Positions 1-6,083 are shown, numbered from the stretch's first letter. The stretch: DNA of 6,219 bases from Sulfitobacter sp. (GCA_024636405.1 JAGXHC010000214.1:1-6219); one strand, 5' to 3'. A program made the numbers and translations. Notes: generated by a model not told the origin, from the sequence alone.

Positions 1-57
1 GTGGTAAACTCAAGCCAGGGCGGCGGCACGAAAGACACTTGGGTTTTGGAGGAGTAG
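1..57 (+). CDS. C-terminal end of circularly permuted ATP-grasp protein (DUF404/DUF407 type), partial
   Basis: Frame 1 is open from the first base and ends at TAG 55-57, giving 19 codons read as VVNSSQGGGTKDTWVLEE. The NSSQGGG-KDTWVLE ending is the usual C-terminus of the circularly permuted ATP-grasp proteins (COG2308) that precede alpha-E genes. These are predicted peptide ligases that use ATP to join amino acids; the substrate is unknown. Everything upstream, including the catalytic core, lies outside the window. The last two Glu codons (GAG GAG) also form the ribosome binding site of the next gene, so the two are probably translationally coupled. The tail is short, but motif and context agree, so the call is fairly safe. 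Confidence 0.8.
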   Translation: MVNSSQGGGTKDTWVLEE

Positions 58-61
58 CACA

Positions 62-1003
62 ATGCTAGGCAAAACCGCAGGAGGTCTGTACTGGATGTTC
101 CGCTTGCTTGAGCGCGGCGAGAATACAGCACGCATGGTCGAGGCAGGGTTTCGGATGGCCCTGACCCGCTCTACCGACAGTGAAACGGAGTGGAAATCGG
201 TCGTTACAACGTCAGGGGTACGCGCAGGCTATGACGCCATCCATGATCAGTACACCGCCAAAGAAGTCATCGACTATCTGCTGCGCGACACCCGCAACCC
301 GTCAAGCGTGCTGTCGGTCAGCAAATCGGCGCGCGACAATGCACGGCTGGTGCGCACCGCGCTAACCACGGAAGTCTGGGAAGCCGTCAATGAAAACTGG
401 ATGGTTCTGACCGATCTGCTGAAAGACACCATTCAGGAAAAAGACCTGCCCGCCGCACTGGCCACGATCCGGCAGCATTCTGCGTTGGTGCGCGGTGCCT
501 TGCATGGCACGATGCTGCGCAATGACATCTATGATTTCTCGCGGCTTGGCACCTTCATTGAACGTGCCGATAACACGGCGCGGATCATTGACGTGAAATA
601 CTACACCCTGTTGCCCTCGGTCAACTTTGTCGGGTCGTCTTTGGACAACGTGCAGTGGGAGACGGTGCTGCGATCCGTGTCGGCGCACCGGTCGTTCCGC
701 TGGCTGAACCAAGGCGATATGACTGCGTCCGCCATCGCTGATTTCCTGATCCTTGATCGTCGCCTGCCCCGATCGCTGGCGTTTTGCATAAGCCAGGTGG
801 TTGACCAGCTCGACGCGCTGTCTGATGACTATAAGGTGACGTTGCCATGCAACGAGATGGCCCGAAAGCTTGATCAGGGAATGAAATCACGCGACATCGG
901 CGGAATATTCGAAGATGGTCTTCACGAGTTTATCAGCACTTTCATCGGCAAAAACAACGCGTTGGCGATGCAGATCGAAACTGATTTCAGGTTTAATAAA
1001 TAG
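62..1003 (+). CDS. Alpha-E domain protein (DUF403, COG2307)
   Basis: This 313-residue protein, normal length for the family, is an alpha-helical alpha-E protein. Two copies of the signature motif are visible: LLERGENTARM near residues 15-25 and FIERADNTARI near 165-175. Other family blocks are the opening MLGKTAGGLYWMFR, LRDTRNPSSV (about 74-83) and the ARDNARLVR block (90-98). No signal peptide or membrane segment is seen, so it should be cytosolic. No enzymatic activity is established for the family; it is thought to work with the ATP-grasp partner encoded just upstream. The ATG at 62 is supported by GGAGGAG at 48-54, which lies inside the end of the upstream gene, whose stop is 4 bases before this start. 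The next gene begins 11 bases after this stop, so all belong to one operon. Confidence 0.93.
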   Translation: MLGKTAGGLYWMFRLLERGENTARMVEAGFRMALTRSTDSETEWKSVVTTSGVRAGYDAIHDQYTAKEVIDYLLRDTRNPSSVLSVSKSARDNARLVRTALTTEVWEAVNENWMVLTDLLKDTIQEKDLPAALATIRQHSALVRGALHGTMLRNDIYDFSRLGTFIERADNTARIIDVKYYTLLPSVNFVGSSLDNVQWETVLRSVSAHRSFRWLNQGDMTASAIADFLILDRRLPRSLAFCISQVVDQLDALSDDYKVTLPCNEMARKLDQGMKSRDIGGIFEDGLHEFISTFIGKNNALAMQIETDFRFNK

Positions 1004-1014
1004 GCTCTCAGCAT

Positions 1015-1812
1015 ATGCTTCTTCACATCAGCCACACCACGCAATACGCCTATGACCAGCCAGTCGATTATGCGCTGCAACAATTGCGGCTGACGCCTCA
1101 GTTGGCGGGATGCCAACGCATTGTTGATTGGAAAATCACCGTTGATGGCGGCACCGTAGAGGCGTCTTATACCGACCATCACGGCAATGACGTGCATTTG
1201 ATCAACGTCGATGCGGGCGGCGTATCCGTCTCTATCACGGCTGCCGGCTCGGTCGAGACGACTGATACAGCCGGCATTGTCCCGCTGCCGAAAAATGGGC
1301 CGCCTTTGTGGTATTTCAGCCAGACAACTGCGCTGACCACGCCCGGCCCCGCGATTGAAAAGCTTGCAGACGAAATTGCCGGCGAGGCGAACAATCTTGA
1401 CCGTCTGCACGACCTGTCGCGTCTTATCGCCAAGCGGGTCAAGTATGGCACAGAGGGCACCTATGTCGCCACAACCGCCGAAGAGGCCGTGCAAGGTGGC
1501 GTTGGCGTGTGCCAGGACCATGCGCATATCTTTATCACCGCGGCACGGGCGGGCGGCACTCCGGCGCGCTATGTCAGCGGATATCTGATGATGGACGGCC
1601 AGGTCGACCAAGACGCCAGTCATGCTTGGGCCGAAGCCTATGTCGAAGGGCTTGGCTGGGTCGGTTTCGATATCTCGAACACTCAATCGCCCGATGAACG
1701 CTATGTGCGTCTGGCTGTTGGCCGCGATTATCACGATGCGGCCCCCTTTTCGGGCATGCGCGTCGGCAACGCCAAAGAAACAATGATTGTAAACCTGCAA
1801 GTCCAGCAGTAA
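1015..1812 (+). CDS. Transglutaminase-like cysteine protease family protein
   Basis: This 265-residue protein has the two-part architecture of bacterial transglutaminase-like proteins (COG1305). An N-terminal beta-rich domain (about residues 1-85, opening LLHISHTTQYAYDQPV) precedes the transglutaminase fold. The catalytic triad is visible: Cys166 in GVGVCQDHAH, His203 in DASHAWAEAY and Asp219 in WVGFDISN. Such proteins are generally peptidases or amidases rather than crosslinking enzymes. In this cluster the role is thought to be cutting or transferring the peptide made by the ATP-grasp protein. No signal peptide is seen, so it is likely cytosolic. The ATG at 1015 matches the usual family N-terminus, although no good Shine-Dalgarno precedes it (TAGGCTCTCAGCAT), which suggests coupling to the alpha-E gene that ends 11 bases upstream. 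A 54-base gap separates it from Anbu. Confidence 0.93.
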   Translation: MLLHISHTTQYAYDQPVDYALQQLRLTPQLAGCQRIVDWKITVDGGTVEASYTDHHGNDVHLINVDAGGVSVSITAAGSVETTDTAGIVPLPKNGPPLWYFSQTTALTTPGPAIEKLADEIAGEANNLDRLHDLSRLIAKRVKYGTEGTYVATTAEEAVQGGVGVCQDHAHIFITAARAGGTPARYVSGYLMMDGQVDQDASHAWAEAYVEGLGWVGFDISNTQSPDERYVRLAVGRDYHDAAPFSGMRVGNAKETMIVNLQVQQ

Positions 1813-1866
1813 ATCGGGCCAACGCTTTGGCGGAACCCCGAGCAATGTTATAGACGGATATATCAA

Positions 1867-2619
1867 ATGACCTATTGCGTTGCGTTGCGCTTGGAAAAAG
1901 GGCTGGTTTTCATGTCCGATACCCGCACGAATGCGGGCGTCGACAACTTTTCCACGACCCGCAAGATGTTCACTTTTCAGACACCCGGCGAACGCCTGAT
2001 CACAATCATGACAGCGGGTAATCTGGCCACAACGCAATCGCTGATCAGCCTGCTGGAGGAACGGTCGAAAATTGCGCTTGAGCGTGACCCAAGCATCATG
2101 CGCGCCTCGACCATGTTTCAGGTAGCCCGGCTTGTGGGGCAGACCCTGCGCGAAGTGATTGTCGAGATCCAGAACAAGGGCCAGATGACTGCCGCCAGCT
2201 TTCAGGCGACCGTGATTGTCGGCGGTCAGATCAAAGGTGGGATGCCGACCCTGTTTTTGGTCTATCCAGAAGGCAATTTCATCGAAATCACCGAAGACAC
2301 CCCGTTCTTTCAGATCGGAGAGACAAAATACGGCAAGCCGATTCTGGTACGCGCCTATGAACCAACGATGAGCCTGCAAGACGCGGTAAAACTGCTGCTT
2401 GTCTCGTTTGATTCAACGCTCAAGGCAAATTTGTCTGTCGGCCTGCCCATCGACGTGCAGACCTATGACAATGACACCTACGAAGTCGCGACCAAGACCC
2501 GGATTGAATCCGAGGATCCGATGTATCAGTCAATCTCGAAAGGCTGGGGCGATGCGCTCAAGTCCGCGTTCCAGACCCTGCCGTCTTACGATATCGAATC
2601 CGGCAAGCGCGAAAGCTGA
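1867..2619 (+). CDS. Anbu, proteasome beta-subunit homologue (Ntn hydrolase family)
   Basis: This 250-residue protein is the bacterial proteasome-type peptidase known as Anbu (COG3484), related to HslV and the 20S beta subunits. It starts MTYCVALRL: removal of Met exposes Thr2 as the N-terminal nucleophile, with no propeptide. Asp18 (in FMSDTRTNAG) and Lys33 (in TTRKMF) fit the conserved Asp17 and Lys33 positions of proteasome active sites. The stretch ITIMTAGNLATTQ (about 45-57) is also typical. Anbu assembles from copies of itself in the cytosol; its natural substrate is unknown. ATG 1867 is fixed by the Thr2 requirement, and only a weak GACGGA (1853-1858) precedes it. It is the last gene of the ATP-grasp / alpha-E / transglutaminase operon, and a hairpin follows six bases after its stop. 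The family call is confident; the substrate cannot be inferred. Confidence 0.95.
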   Translation: MTYCVALRLEKGLVFMSDTRTNAGVDNFSTTRKMFTFQTPGERLITIMTAGNLATTQSLISLLEERSKIALERDPSIMRASTMFQVARLVGQTLREVIVEIQNKGQMTAASFQATVIVGGQIKGGMPTLFLVYPEGNFIEITEDTPFFQIGETKYGKPILVRAYEPTMSLQDAVKLLLVSFDSTLKANLSVGLPIDVQTYDNDTYEVATKTRIESEDPMYQSISKGWGDALKSAFQTLPSYDIESGKRES

Positions 2620-2625
2620 ACGGTG

Positions 2626-2663
2626 CAAGGCAAACCGGCGCAAGATCGCGCCAACTTGCCTTG
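2626..2663. terminator. Strong hairpin between convergent genes, probable bidirectional terminator
   Basis: CAAGGCAA (2626-2633) pairs perfectly with TTGCCTTG (2656-2663). Inside it, GGCGC (2637-2641) pairs with GCGCC (2648-2652), with a 3x3 internal loop and a 6-base apical loop. It fills most of the 56-base gap between the stop of Anbu (plus) and the stop of the flavoprotein gene (minus). The hairpin reads equally well from both strands. There is no clear T-run on either side, so it may act with Rho or protect 3' ends rather than being a classic intrinsic terminator. Confidence 0.65.
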
Positions 2664-2675
2664 TCAGAGCCGAAT

Positions 2676-3653
2676 TCAGGCGGTTTGATCGAACAACCGC
2701 TTGCGCGCTGCGGCATATTCATTGGCAAAACGGTCCACCAATTCAGCCGCTGGCATCACCGATTTCACAGCGCCGATCCCCTGCCCCGCACCCCAGATTT
2801 CCTTCCAGCTTTTCGGCTTTTGCCGGTCCGGGCCGAAATCCATGTTCGACGGATCAGAGCGTTCAAGATTGTCGGGATCCATCCCTTGCGCCGCGATCGA
2901 CGGCTTGAGGTAGTTGCCCCAAACGCCCGTGAAAAGATCGGAATAAACGATATCAGAGGCACCTGAATCGGCCACCATCTGCTTGTAGCGTGCATCGGCA
3001 TTCGCCTCGGTCGTCGCGATAAACGCTGACCCGGCATAGCCACCGTCAGCGCCCATGGCTTGTGCCGCCAGGATACTGTCGCCACGGGCAATCGCGCCAG
3101 ACAGAAACACGGGCCCGTCAAACCATTCGCGTATCTCCTGCATCAGCGCAAAGGGCGACAACGCACCCGCATGCCCCCCTGCCCCGGCAGCCACCGCAAT
3201 CAGGCCATCTGCGCCTTTTTCAATCGCCTTATGGGCAAAGCGGTTGTTGATGATGTCATGCAGCACCACGCCCCCTACCCCATGCGCGGCATCGTTCAGC
3301 CAGGTTTGGGCACCCAGCGACGTGATCCACAAAGGCACCTCGTGCTTCACGCAAATCTCGACATCCCGCTCAAGACGCGCATTCGACCGGTGCACGATCT
3401 GGTTTACCGCATAGGGTGCCGCCGGCGTGTCGGGGTTCGCCTGATTGTGACGGTCCAGCTCCTCTTTGATGCGGGTCAGCCAGCGGTCAAGCTCGATCGG
3501 GTCGCCTTGTTCCTCGCGCGCGTTAAGCGCGGGAAAGCTGCCCACGATGCCCGCCTTGCACTGTGCAATCACCAGATCGGGGTTCGAGATGATGAACAAA
3601 GGGCTGCCAATCAATGGAATGCGCAAGGTGTCGAAAAGGGCGGGAAGGGTCAT
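2676..3653 (-). CDS. Nitronate monooxygenase-like FMN oxidoreductase (2-nitropropane dioxygenase family)
   Basis: This 325-residue protein belongs to the TIM-barrel NPD/nitronate monooxygenase family, which binds FMN and oxidises nitronates or acts as an NAD(P)H-dependent flavin oxidoreductase. Visible signatures are the N-terminal PLIGSPLFIISNPDL strand region, the AGAGGHAG block with His161 at the position of the NMO catalytic base, LSGAIARGDSILAAQAMGADG (about 184-204, written in parts: LSGAIARG then AAQAMGADG) typical of FMN phosphate binding, and a C-terminal GAGQGIGAV (288-296). ATG 3653 is preceded by GGAGA (plus coordinates 3659-3663) at good spacing. It follows the thiolase gene on the same strand after 104 bases and may be co-transcribed or have its own promoter. 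Homologues near beta-oxidation genes are common, but the substrate is rarely known. Nitronate detoxification is possible; an enoyl-reductase (FabK-like) role is less likely. Confidence 0.88.
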   Translation of the reverse strand: MTLPALFDTLRIPLIGSPLFIISNPDLVIAQCKAGIVGSFPALNAREEQGDPIELDRWLTRIKEELDRHNQANPDTPAAPYAVNQIVHRSNARLERDVEICVKHEVPLWITSLGAQTWLNDAAHGVGGVVLHDIINNRFAHKAIEKGADGLIAVAAGAGGHAGALSPFALMQEIREWFDGPVFLSGAIARGDSILAAQAMGADGGYAGSAFIATTEANADARYKQMVADSGASDIVYSDLFTGVWGNYLKPSIAAQGMDPDNLERSDPSNMDFGPDRQKPKSWKEIWGAGQGIGAVKSVMPAAELVDRFANEYAAARKRLFDQTA

Positions 3654-3706
3654 GGGTGTCTCCGGGAATGAATATTTGCGGCAGCGTTACACCGCGCATG
3701 TGTTTT

Positions 3707-3737
3707 GGGAATGCCCGACGTCGCGTCGGACAGTCCC
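3707..3737. other. Hairpin in the thiolase / flavoprotein gap
   Basis: CCGACG (3715-3720) and CGTCGG (3724-3729) form a perfect 6-bp stem with a 3-base loop. It is extended outwards by GGGA (3707-3710) with TCCC (3734-3737) and by T3712-A3732 and G3713-C3731, with two mismatches. On the transcribed minus strand no T-run follows, so it does not look like an intrinsic terminator. It may be an mRNA processing or stability element setting the relative level of the two genes. Confidence 0.5.
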
Positions 3738-3757
3738 GGATCGCCTGAAATCAGAGC

Positions 3758-4918
3758 CTAAACAGCCTCGATAATCGTGACATTGGCGATGCCGCCGCCC
3801 TCACACATGGTTTGCAGGCCGAACTTCTTGCCCCGCGCATGCAGGCTGTGCACCAGCGTTGTCATCAGCCGCGCCCCCGAAGCGCCAAGAGGATGGCCAA
3901 GAGCGATGGCACCGCCGTTGACATTCAGCCGCTCTGGGTCTGCACCGGTGTGTTTCAGCCACGCCATCGGAATCGGCGCAAAGGCTTCGTTCACCTCGAA
4001 CAGATCAATATCGTTGATCTTCATCCCGGCCCGCGCCAGCGCCCGGTCCGTCGCAGGCAACGGCTCTTCAAGCATGATCACCGGATCGCCCGCCGTCACC
4101 GTCAGGTTTACGATGCGGGCTTTGGGGGTGAGGTTATATTTCTTCAACGCCGCCTCGGACACGATCAATACAGCCGCTGCCCCGTCACAAATCTGCGACG
4201 CATTTGCAGCCGAGATCATGCCGTCTGGCTGAAGCAGTTTCACGCTGGAAATAGACTCTAACGTTGCGTCTTCGCGGATTCCTTCGTCATGGGCGTGTAC
4301 CCCGCCCTCGACCGCAAGCTGCACGATCTCGGCATCAAAGCGCCCTTCGTCACGCGCCACTGTCGCCCGCTTGTGGCTTTCCAGCGCATAGGCATCCAGC
4401 TGTTCACGGTTGAACCCGTACTTGTGCGCGATCATCTCGGCTCCGGTAAACTGGCTGAAATGTCGCGTGCCAAACCGTGCCTCGATGCGGTCGCTGAAAG
4501 GCCCCTCGCCCAACCCCGCCTTGGCATGCAAGGTGACGTTGGACATCATCGGTACGCGCGTCATGCTTTCCACACCCATCGCCACGATCACATCCTGCGT
4601 GCCCGACATCACCGCCTGTGCCGCAAATTGCACCGCCTGCTGAGAGCTGCCACATTGCCGGTCAATCGTCACTGCAGGCACTGATTGAGGCAATTTCGAC
4701 GCCAGCACGCAATTGCGCCCAAAGGCAAAAGACTGCTCTCCGGCCTGGGTGACGCAGCCGACGATCACGTCGTCGATCACCGCCCCGTCGATCCCCGCGC
4801 GATCCACCAGCGCGTTCAGTACTTCGGCGCCCAGATTGGCAGGGTGCCAGTCGCGCAAAGCGCCGTTTCTGCGCCCGCCCGCAGTCCGCACCGTTTCAAC
4901 GATATATGCATCAGCCAT
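3758..4918 (-). CDS. Acetyl-CoA acetyltransferase (thiolase family)
   Basis: This 386-residue protein is a full-length thiolase, which either cleaves 3-ketoacyl-CoA with CoA or condenses two acetyl-CoA. The three catalytic parts are present: the acyl-accepting Cys89 in DRQCGSSQQAV, His342 in GGAIALGHPLGASGAR, and the C-terminal Cys372 in QTMCEGGGIANV. NEAFA (310-314) is the conserved thiolase loop. It is a soluble cytosolic enzyme. ATG 4916-4918 has an excellent GGGAGG ribosome binding site (plus 4927-4932). It lies 24 bases downstream of the SDR dehydrogenase gene, so the two are surely one operon and would act in sequence: 3-hydroxyacyl-CoA to 3-ketoacyl-CoA, then cleavage. Chain-length specificity (acetoacetyl-CoA or longer) cannot be read from the sequence. 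Confidence 0.95.
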   Translation of the reverse strand: MADAYIVETVRTAGGRRNGALRDWHPANLGAEVLNALVDRAGIDGAVIDDVIVGCVTQAGEQSFAFGRNCVLASKLPQSVPAVTIDRQCGSSQQAVQFAAQAVMSGTQDVIVAMGVESMTRVPMMSNVTLHAKAGLGEGPFSDRIEARFGTRHFSQFTGAEMIAHKYGFNREQLDAYALESHKRATVARDEGRFDAEIVQLAVEGGVHAHDEGIREDATLESISSVKLLQPDGMISAANASQICDGAAAVLIVSEAALKKYNLTPKARIVNLTVTAGDPVIMLEEPLPATDRALARAGMKINDIDLFEVNEAFAPIPMAWLKHTGADPERLNVNGGAIALGHPLGASGARLMTTLVHSLHARGKKFGLQTMCEGGGIANVTIIEAV

Positions 4919-4942
4919 CTGTGTTTCCTCCCTGAAAAGTGG

Positions 4943-5704
4943 TTACTTTGGTGCCATCCGGATCGCACCATCAAGGCGGATCGTCTCACCGTTCAGCATC
5001 GGGTTATCGATGATTGCCCCGACCATCTTGGCGTATTCCGACGGATCGCCCAAGCGACTGGGAAAAGGCACCTGCGCGCCCAAGGATGTTTGCGCTTCCT
5101 CGGGCAGGCTGGCCAGCAGCGGTGTCAGGAACAGGCCCGGTGCAATCGTCATCACGCGGATACCGTAGCGCGCCAGTTCGCGTGCGATGGGCAGGGTCAT
5201 CCCCACAATACCCCCCTTAGAGGCTGCATAGGCCGCTTGCCCGATCTGGCCATCAAAGGCCGCGACAGAAGCGGTGTTGATGATCACACCGCGTTCTTCG
5301 CCAAGCGGGTCAGCCTTGTGCAAGGCCGCTGCGAATTTTGAAAGCACGTTGAATGTACCCAGCAGGTTCACGTTGATCACGCTTGCAAAGCTGTCCAGCG
5401 GCAAGGCAAAGCCCTCGCGGCTTACGACCTTTGCGGGTGGCCCGATGCCTGCACAGTTCACCAAGATACGCGCCTTGCCCTGCACCCCCTCGGCCTCGGC
5501 GATTGCAGCCTCGACCGCGCTTTCATCCGTCACGTTTACCTTGAAGAAGACCCCACCGATTTCAGCTGCCTTGGCCTCTCCCATCTCGGCATTCATGTCG
5601 AAAATAGCGACCTTCGCACCGCCCTTTGCCAGCATTTCCGCCGTGGCCCCGCCAAGGCCCGAAGCCCCGCCAGTGACGATTGCGGATTGTCCTTGAAGTT
5701 CCAT
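4943..5704 (-). CDS. SDR oxidoreductase, 3-hydroxyacyl-CoA dehydrogenase type II (HSD10-like)
   Basis: This 253-residue classical short-chain dehydrogenase has the NAD-binding TGGASGLG at 11-18, Asp36 in IFDMN (favouring NAD over NADP), NCAG at 83-86, and the catalytic Asn113, Ser146, Tyr159 and Lys163 (AAYAASKGG). The block after it, GMTLPIARELARYGIRV then TIAPGLFLTPLL, resembles type II 3-hydroxyacyl-CoA dehydrogenase/HSD10 proteins rather than FabG. The expected reaction is oxidation of 3-hydroxyacyl-CoA to 3-ketoacyl-CoA, feeding the adjacent thiolase. ATG 5702-5704 is supported by AGGGAGAG (plus 5712-5719). Just upstream of that site lies a perfect palindrome (5720-5737), a possible operator or leader hairpin. 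It is the first gene of the minus-strand operon. Other SDR substrates such as branched-chain or hydroxysteroid compounds are possible. Confidence 0.92.
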   Translation of the reverse strand: MELQGQSAIVTGGASGLGGATAEMLAKGGAKVAIFDMNAEMGEAKAAEIGGVFFKVNVTDESAVEAAIAEAEGVQGKARILVNCAGIGPPAKVVSREGFALPLDSFASVINVNLLGTFNVLSKFAAALHKADPLGEERGVIINTASVAAFDGQIGQAAYAASKGGIVGMTLPIARELARYGIRVMTIAPGLFLTPLLASLPEEAQTSLGAQVPFPSRLGDPSEYAKMVGAIIDNPMLNGETIRLDGAIRMAPK

Positions 5705-5719
5705 GGCTTTTCTCTCCCT

Positions 5720-5737
5720 GCAGACGGGCTGGTCTGC
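5720..5737. promoter_or_regulatory. Perfect palindrome upstream of the SDR operon, candidate operator
   Basis: GCAGAC (5720-5725) and GTCTGC (5732-5737) are perfect inverted arms around a 6-base spacer (GGGCTG). The site abuts the SDR ribosome binding site, 15 bases from the start codon. The 18-base size suits a dimeric repressor binding near the transcription start. As RNA it could also form a hairpin that limits ribosome access. No regulator gene is in the window. Confidence 0.5.
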
Positions 5738-5862
5738 CTATCTAAATCAAATCCTGTGGAATGTTGCGCGGGTTTGGGCGAAGTACAATCTAAAAGGCCC
5801 CAAGGTGCAAAATATCGCGTGGGAGGAGGCGATTCGTTGTTTCCCCCAAAGCAACACGCCAC

Positions 5863-5872
5863 ATCGCGCGAT
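5863..5872. repeat. 10-base perfect palindrome
   Basis: ATCGCGCGAT is self-complementary over ten bases. It lies within the candidate origin region, partly overlapping a CCACA core (5859-5863). Its function is unknown, and a palindrome of this size may arise by chance in GC-rich DNA. Confidence 0.3.
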
Positions 5873-5873
5873 A

Positions 5874-5928
5874 CCGCTGCCCGTGGGCGAAACCGGCTTC
5901 GGGAAGGCAACTTATCCACAGGCAGCGG
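5874..5928. repeat. 8-bp inverted repeat enclosing the DnaA box
   Basis: CCGCTGCC (5874-5881) is the exact reverse complement of GGCAGCGG (5921-5928). The 39 bases between include the perfect DnaA box at 5912-5920, directly abutting the right arm. It could fold as a cruciform or be a pair of binding sites for one protein. Confidence 0.45.
5912..5920 (+). promoter_or_regulatory. Perfect DnaA box
   Basis: TTATCCACA matches the classic high-affinity DnaA box TTATNCACA exactly. It lies in non-coding DNA upstream of a RepA-like gene, with an inverted near-match 15 bases away, which makes a real DnaA site more likely than a chance match. Confidence 0.65.
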
Positions 5929-5935
5929 CTGAAAC

Positions 5936-5944
5936 TGTGGAAAA
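5936..5944 (-). promoter_or_regulatory. Second, inverted DnaA box-like site
   Basis: TGTGGAAAA reads TTTTCCACA on the minus strand, one mismatch from TTATCCACA. With the first box it forms an inverted pair (TCCACA ... TGTGGA) with a 15-base gap between the 9-mers. It is followed by a short A-rich run. Confidence 0.45.
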
Positions 5945-5989
5945 ACAAGCGCTTAAATCAGGTCAGCCGGGATAACACCCCGATATTGT

Positions 5990-6036
5990 GGCATTTTCTG
6001 AGCGATCCACATCTGATCATGGCCTGATCAAATGCC
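5990..6036. repeat. 7-bp inverted repeat framing three phased GATC sites
   Basis: GGCATTT (5990-5996) and AAATGCC (6030-6036) are perfect inverted arms. Between and into the right arm, GATC occurs at 6004, 6015 and 6026, exactly 11 bases apart, as units GATCcacatCT, GATCatggcCT and GATCaaatgCC. The last two sit in TGATCA palindromes. Spacing of about one helical turn puts the sites on one DNA face, as in iterons or cooperative operators. Confidence 0.45.
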
Positions 6037-6043
6037 GGATTTT

Positions 6044-6058
6044 GCAAGAAATACTTGC
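6044..6058. repeat. Short inverted repeat upstream of the RepA-like gene
   Basis: GCAAG (6044-6048) and CTTGC (6054-6058) flank AAATA. Another CTTGC occurs at 6073-6077. The site lies about 75 bases before the RepA-like start and could be an operator for autoregulation. Confidence 0.3.
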
Positions 6059-6083
6059 CAAGAGACCAATCCCTTGCGACAAA

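Noticed and set aside
922..2379. 485-codon open frame on the minus strand across the transglutaminase and Anbu genes
   Set aside because: It is antisense to two clearly recognised genes with intact catalytic residues. Its translation is rich in Arg, His, Gln and Asp with no recognisable domain. Long antisense frames are common in GC-rich DNA.
3060..3671. 203-codon plus-strand frame opposite the flavoprotein gene
   Set aside because: It is antisense to a confident FMN oxidoreductase, and its translation shows no domain.
4685..5341. 218-codon plus-strand frame opposite the thiolase start and SDR
   Set aside because: It is antisense to two confident enzymes, with basic and Arg/His-rich shadow composition and no family resemblance.
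5593..5919. 108-codon minus-strand frame overlapping the 5' end of the SDR gene
   Set aside because: It overlaps the SDR coding start in another frame and has an Arg/Pro/Ser-rich shadow composition. The SDR start is firmly set by its own ribosome binding site.
5703..5975. 90-codon plus-strand frame starting at the SDR start region
   Set aside because: It has no ribosome binding site suited to its start, no recognisable domain, and covers the palindrome and DnaA boxes. It is more likely non-coding.
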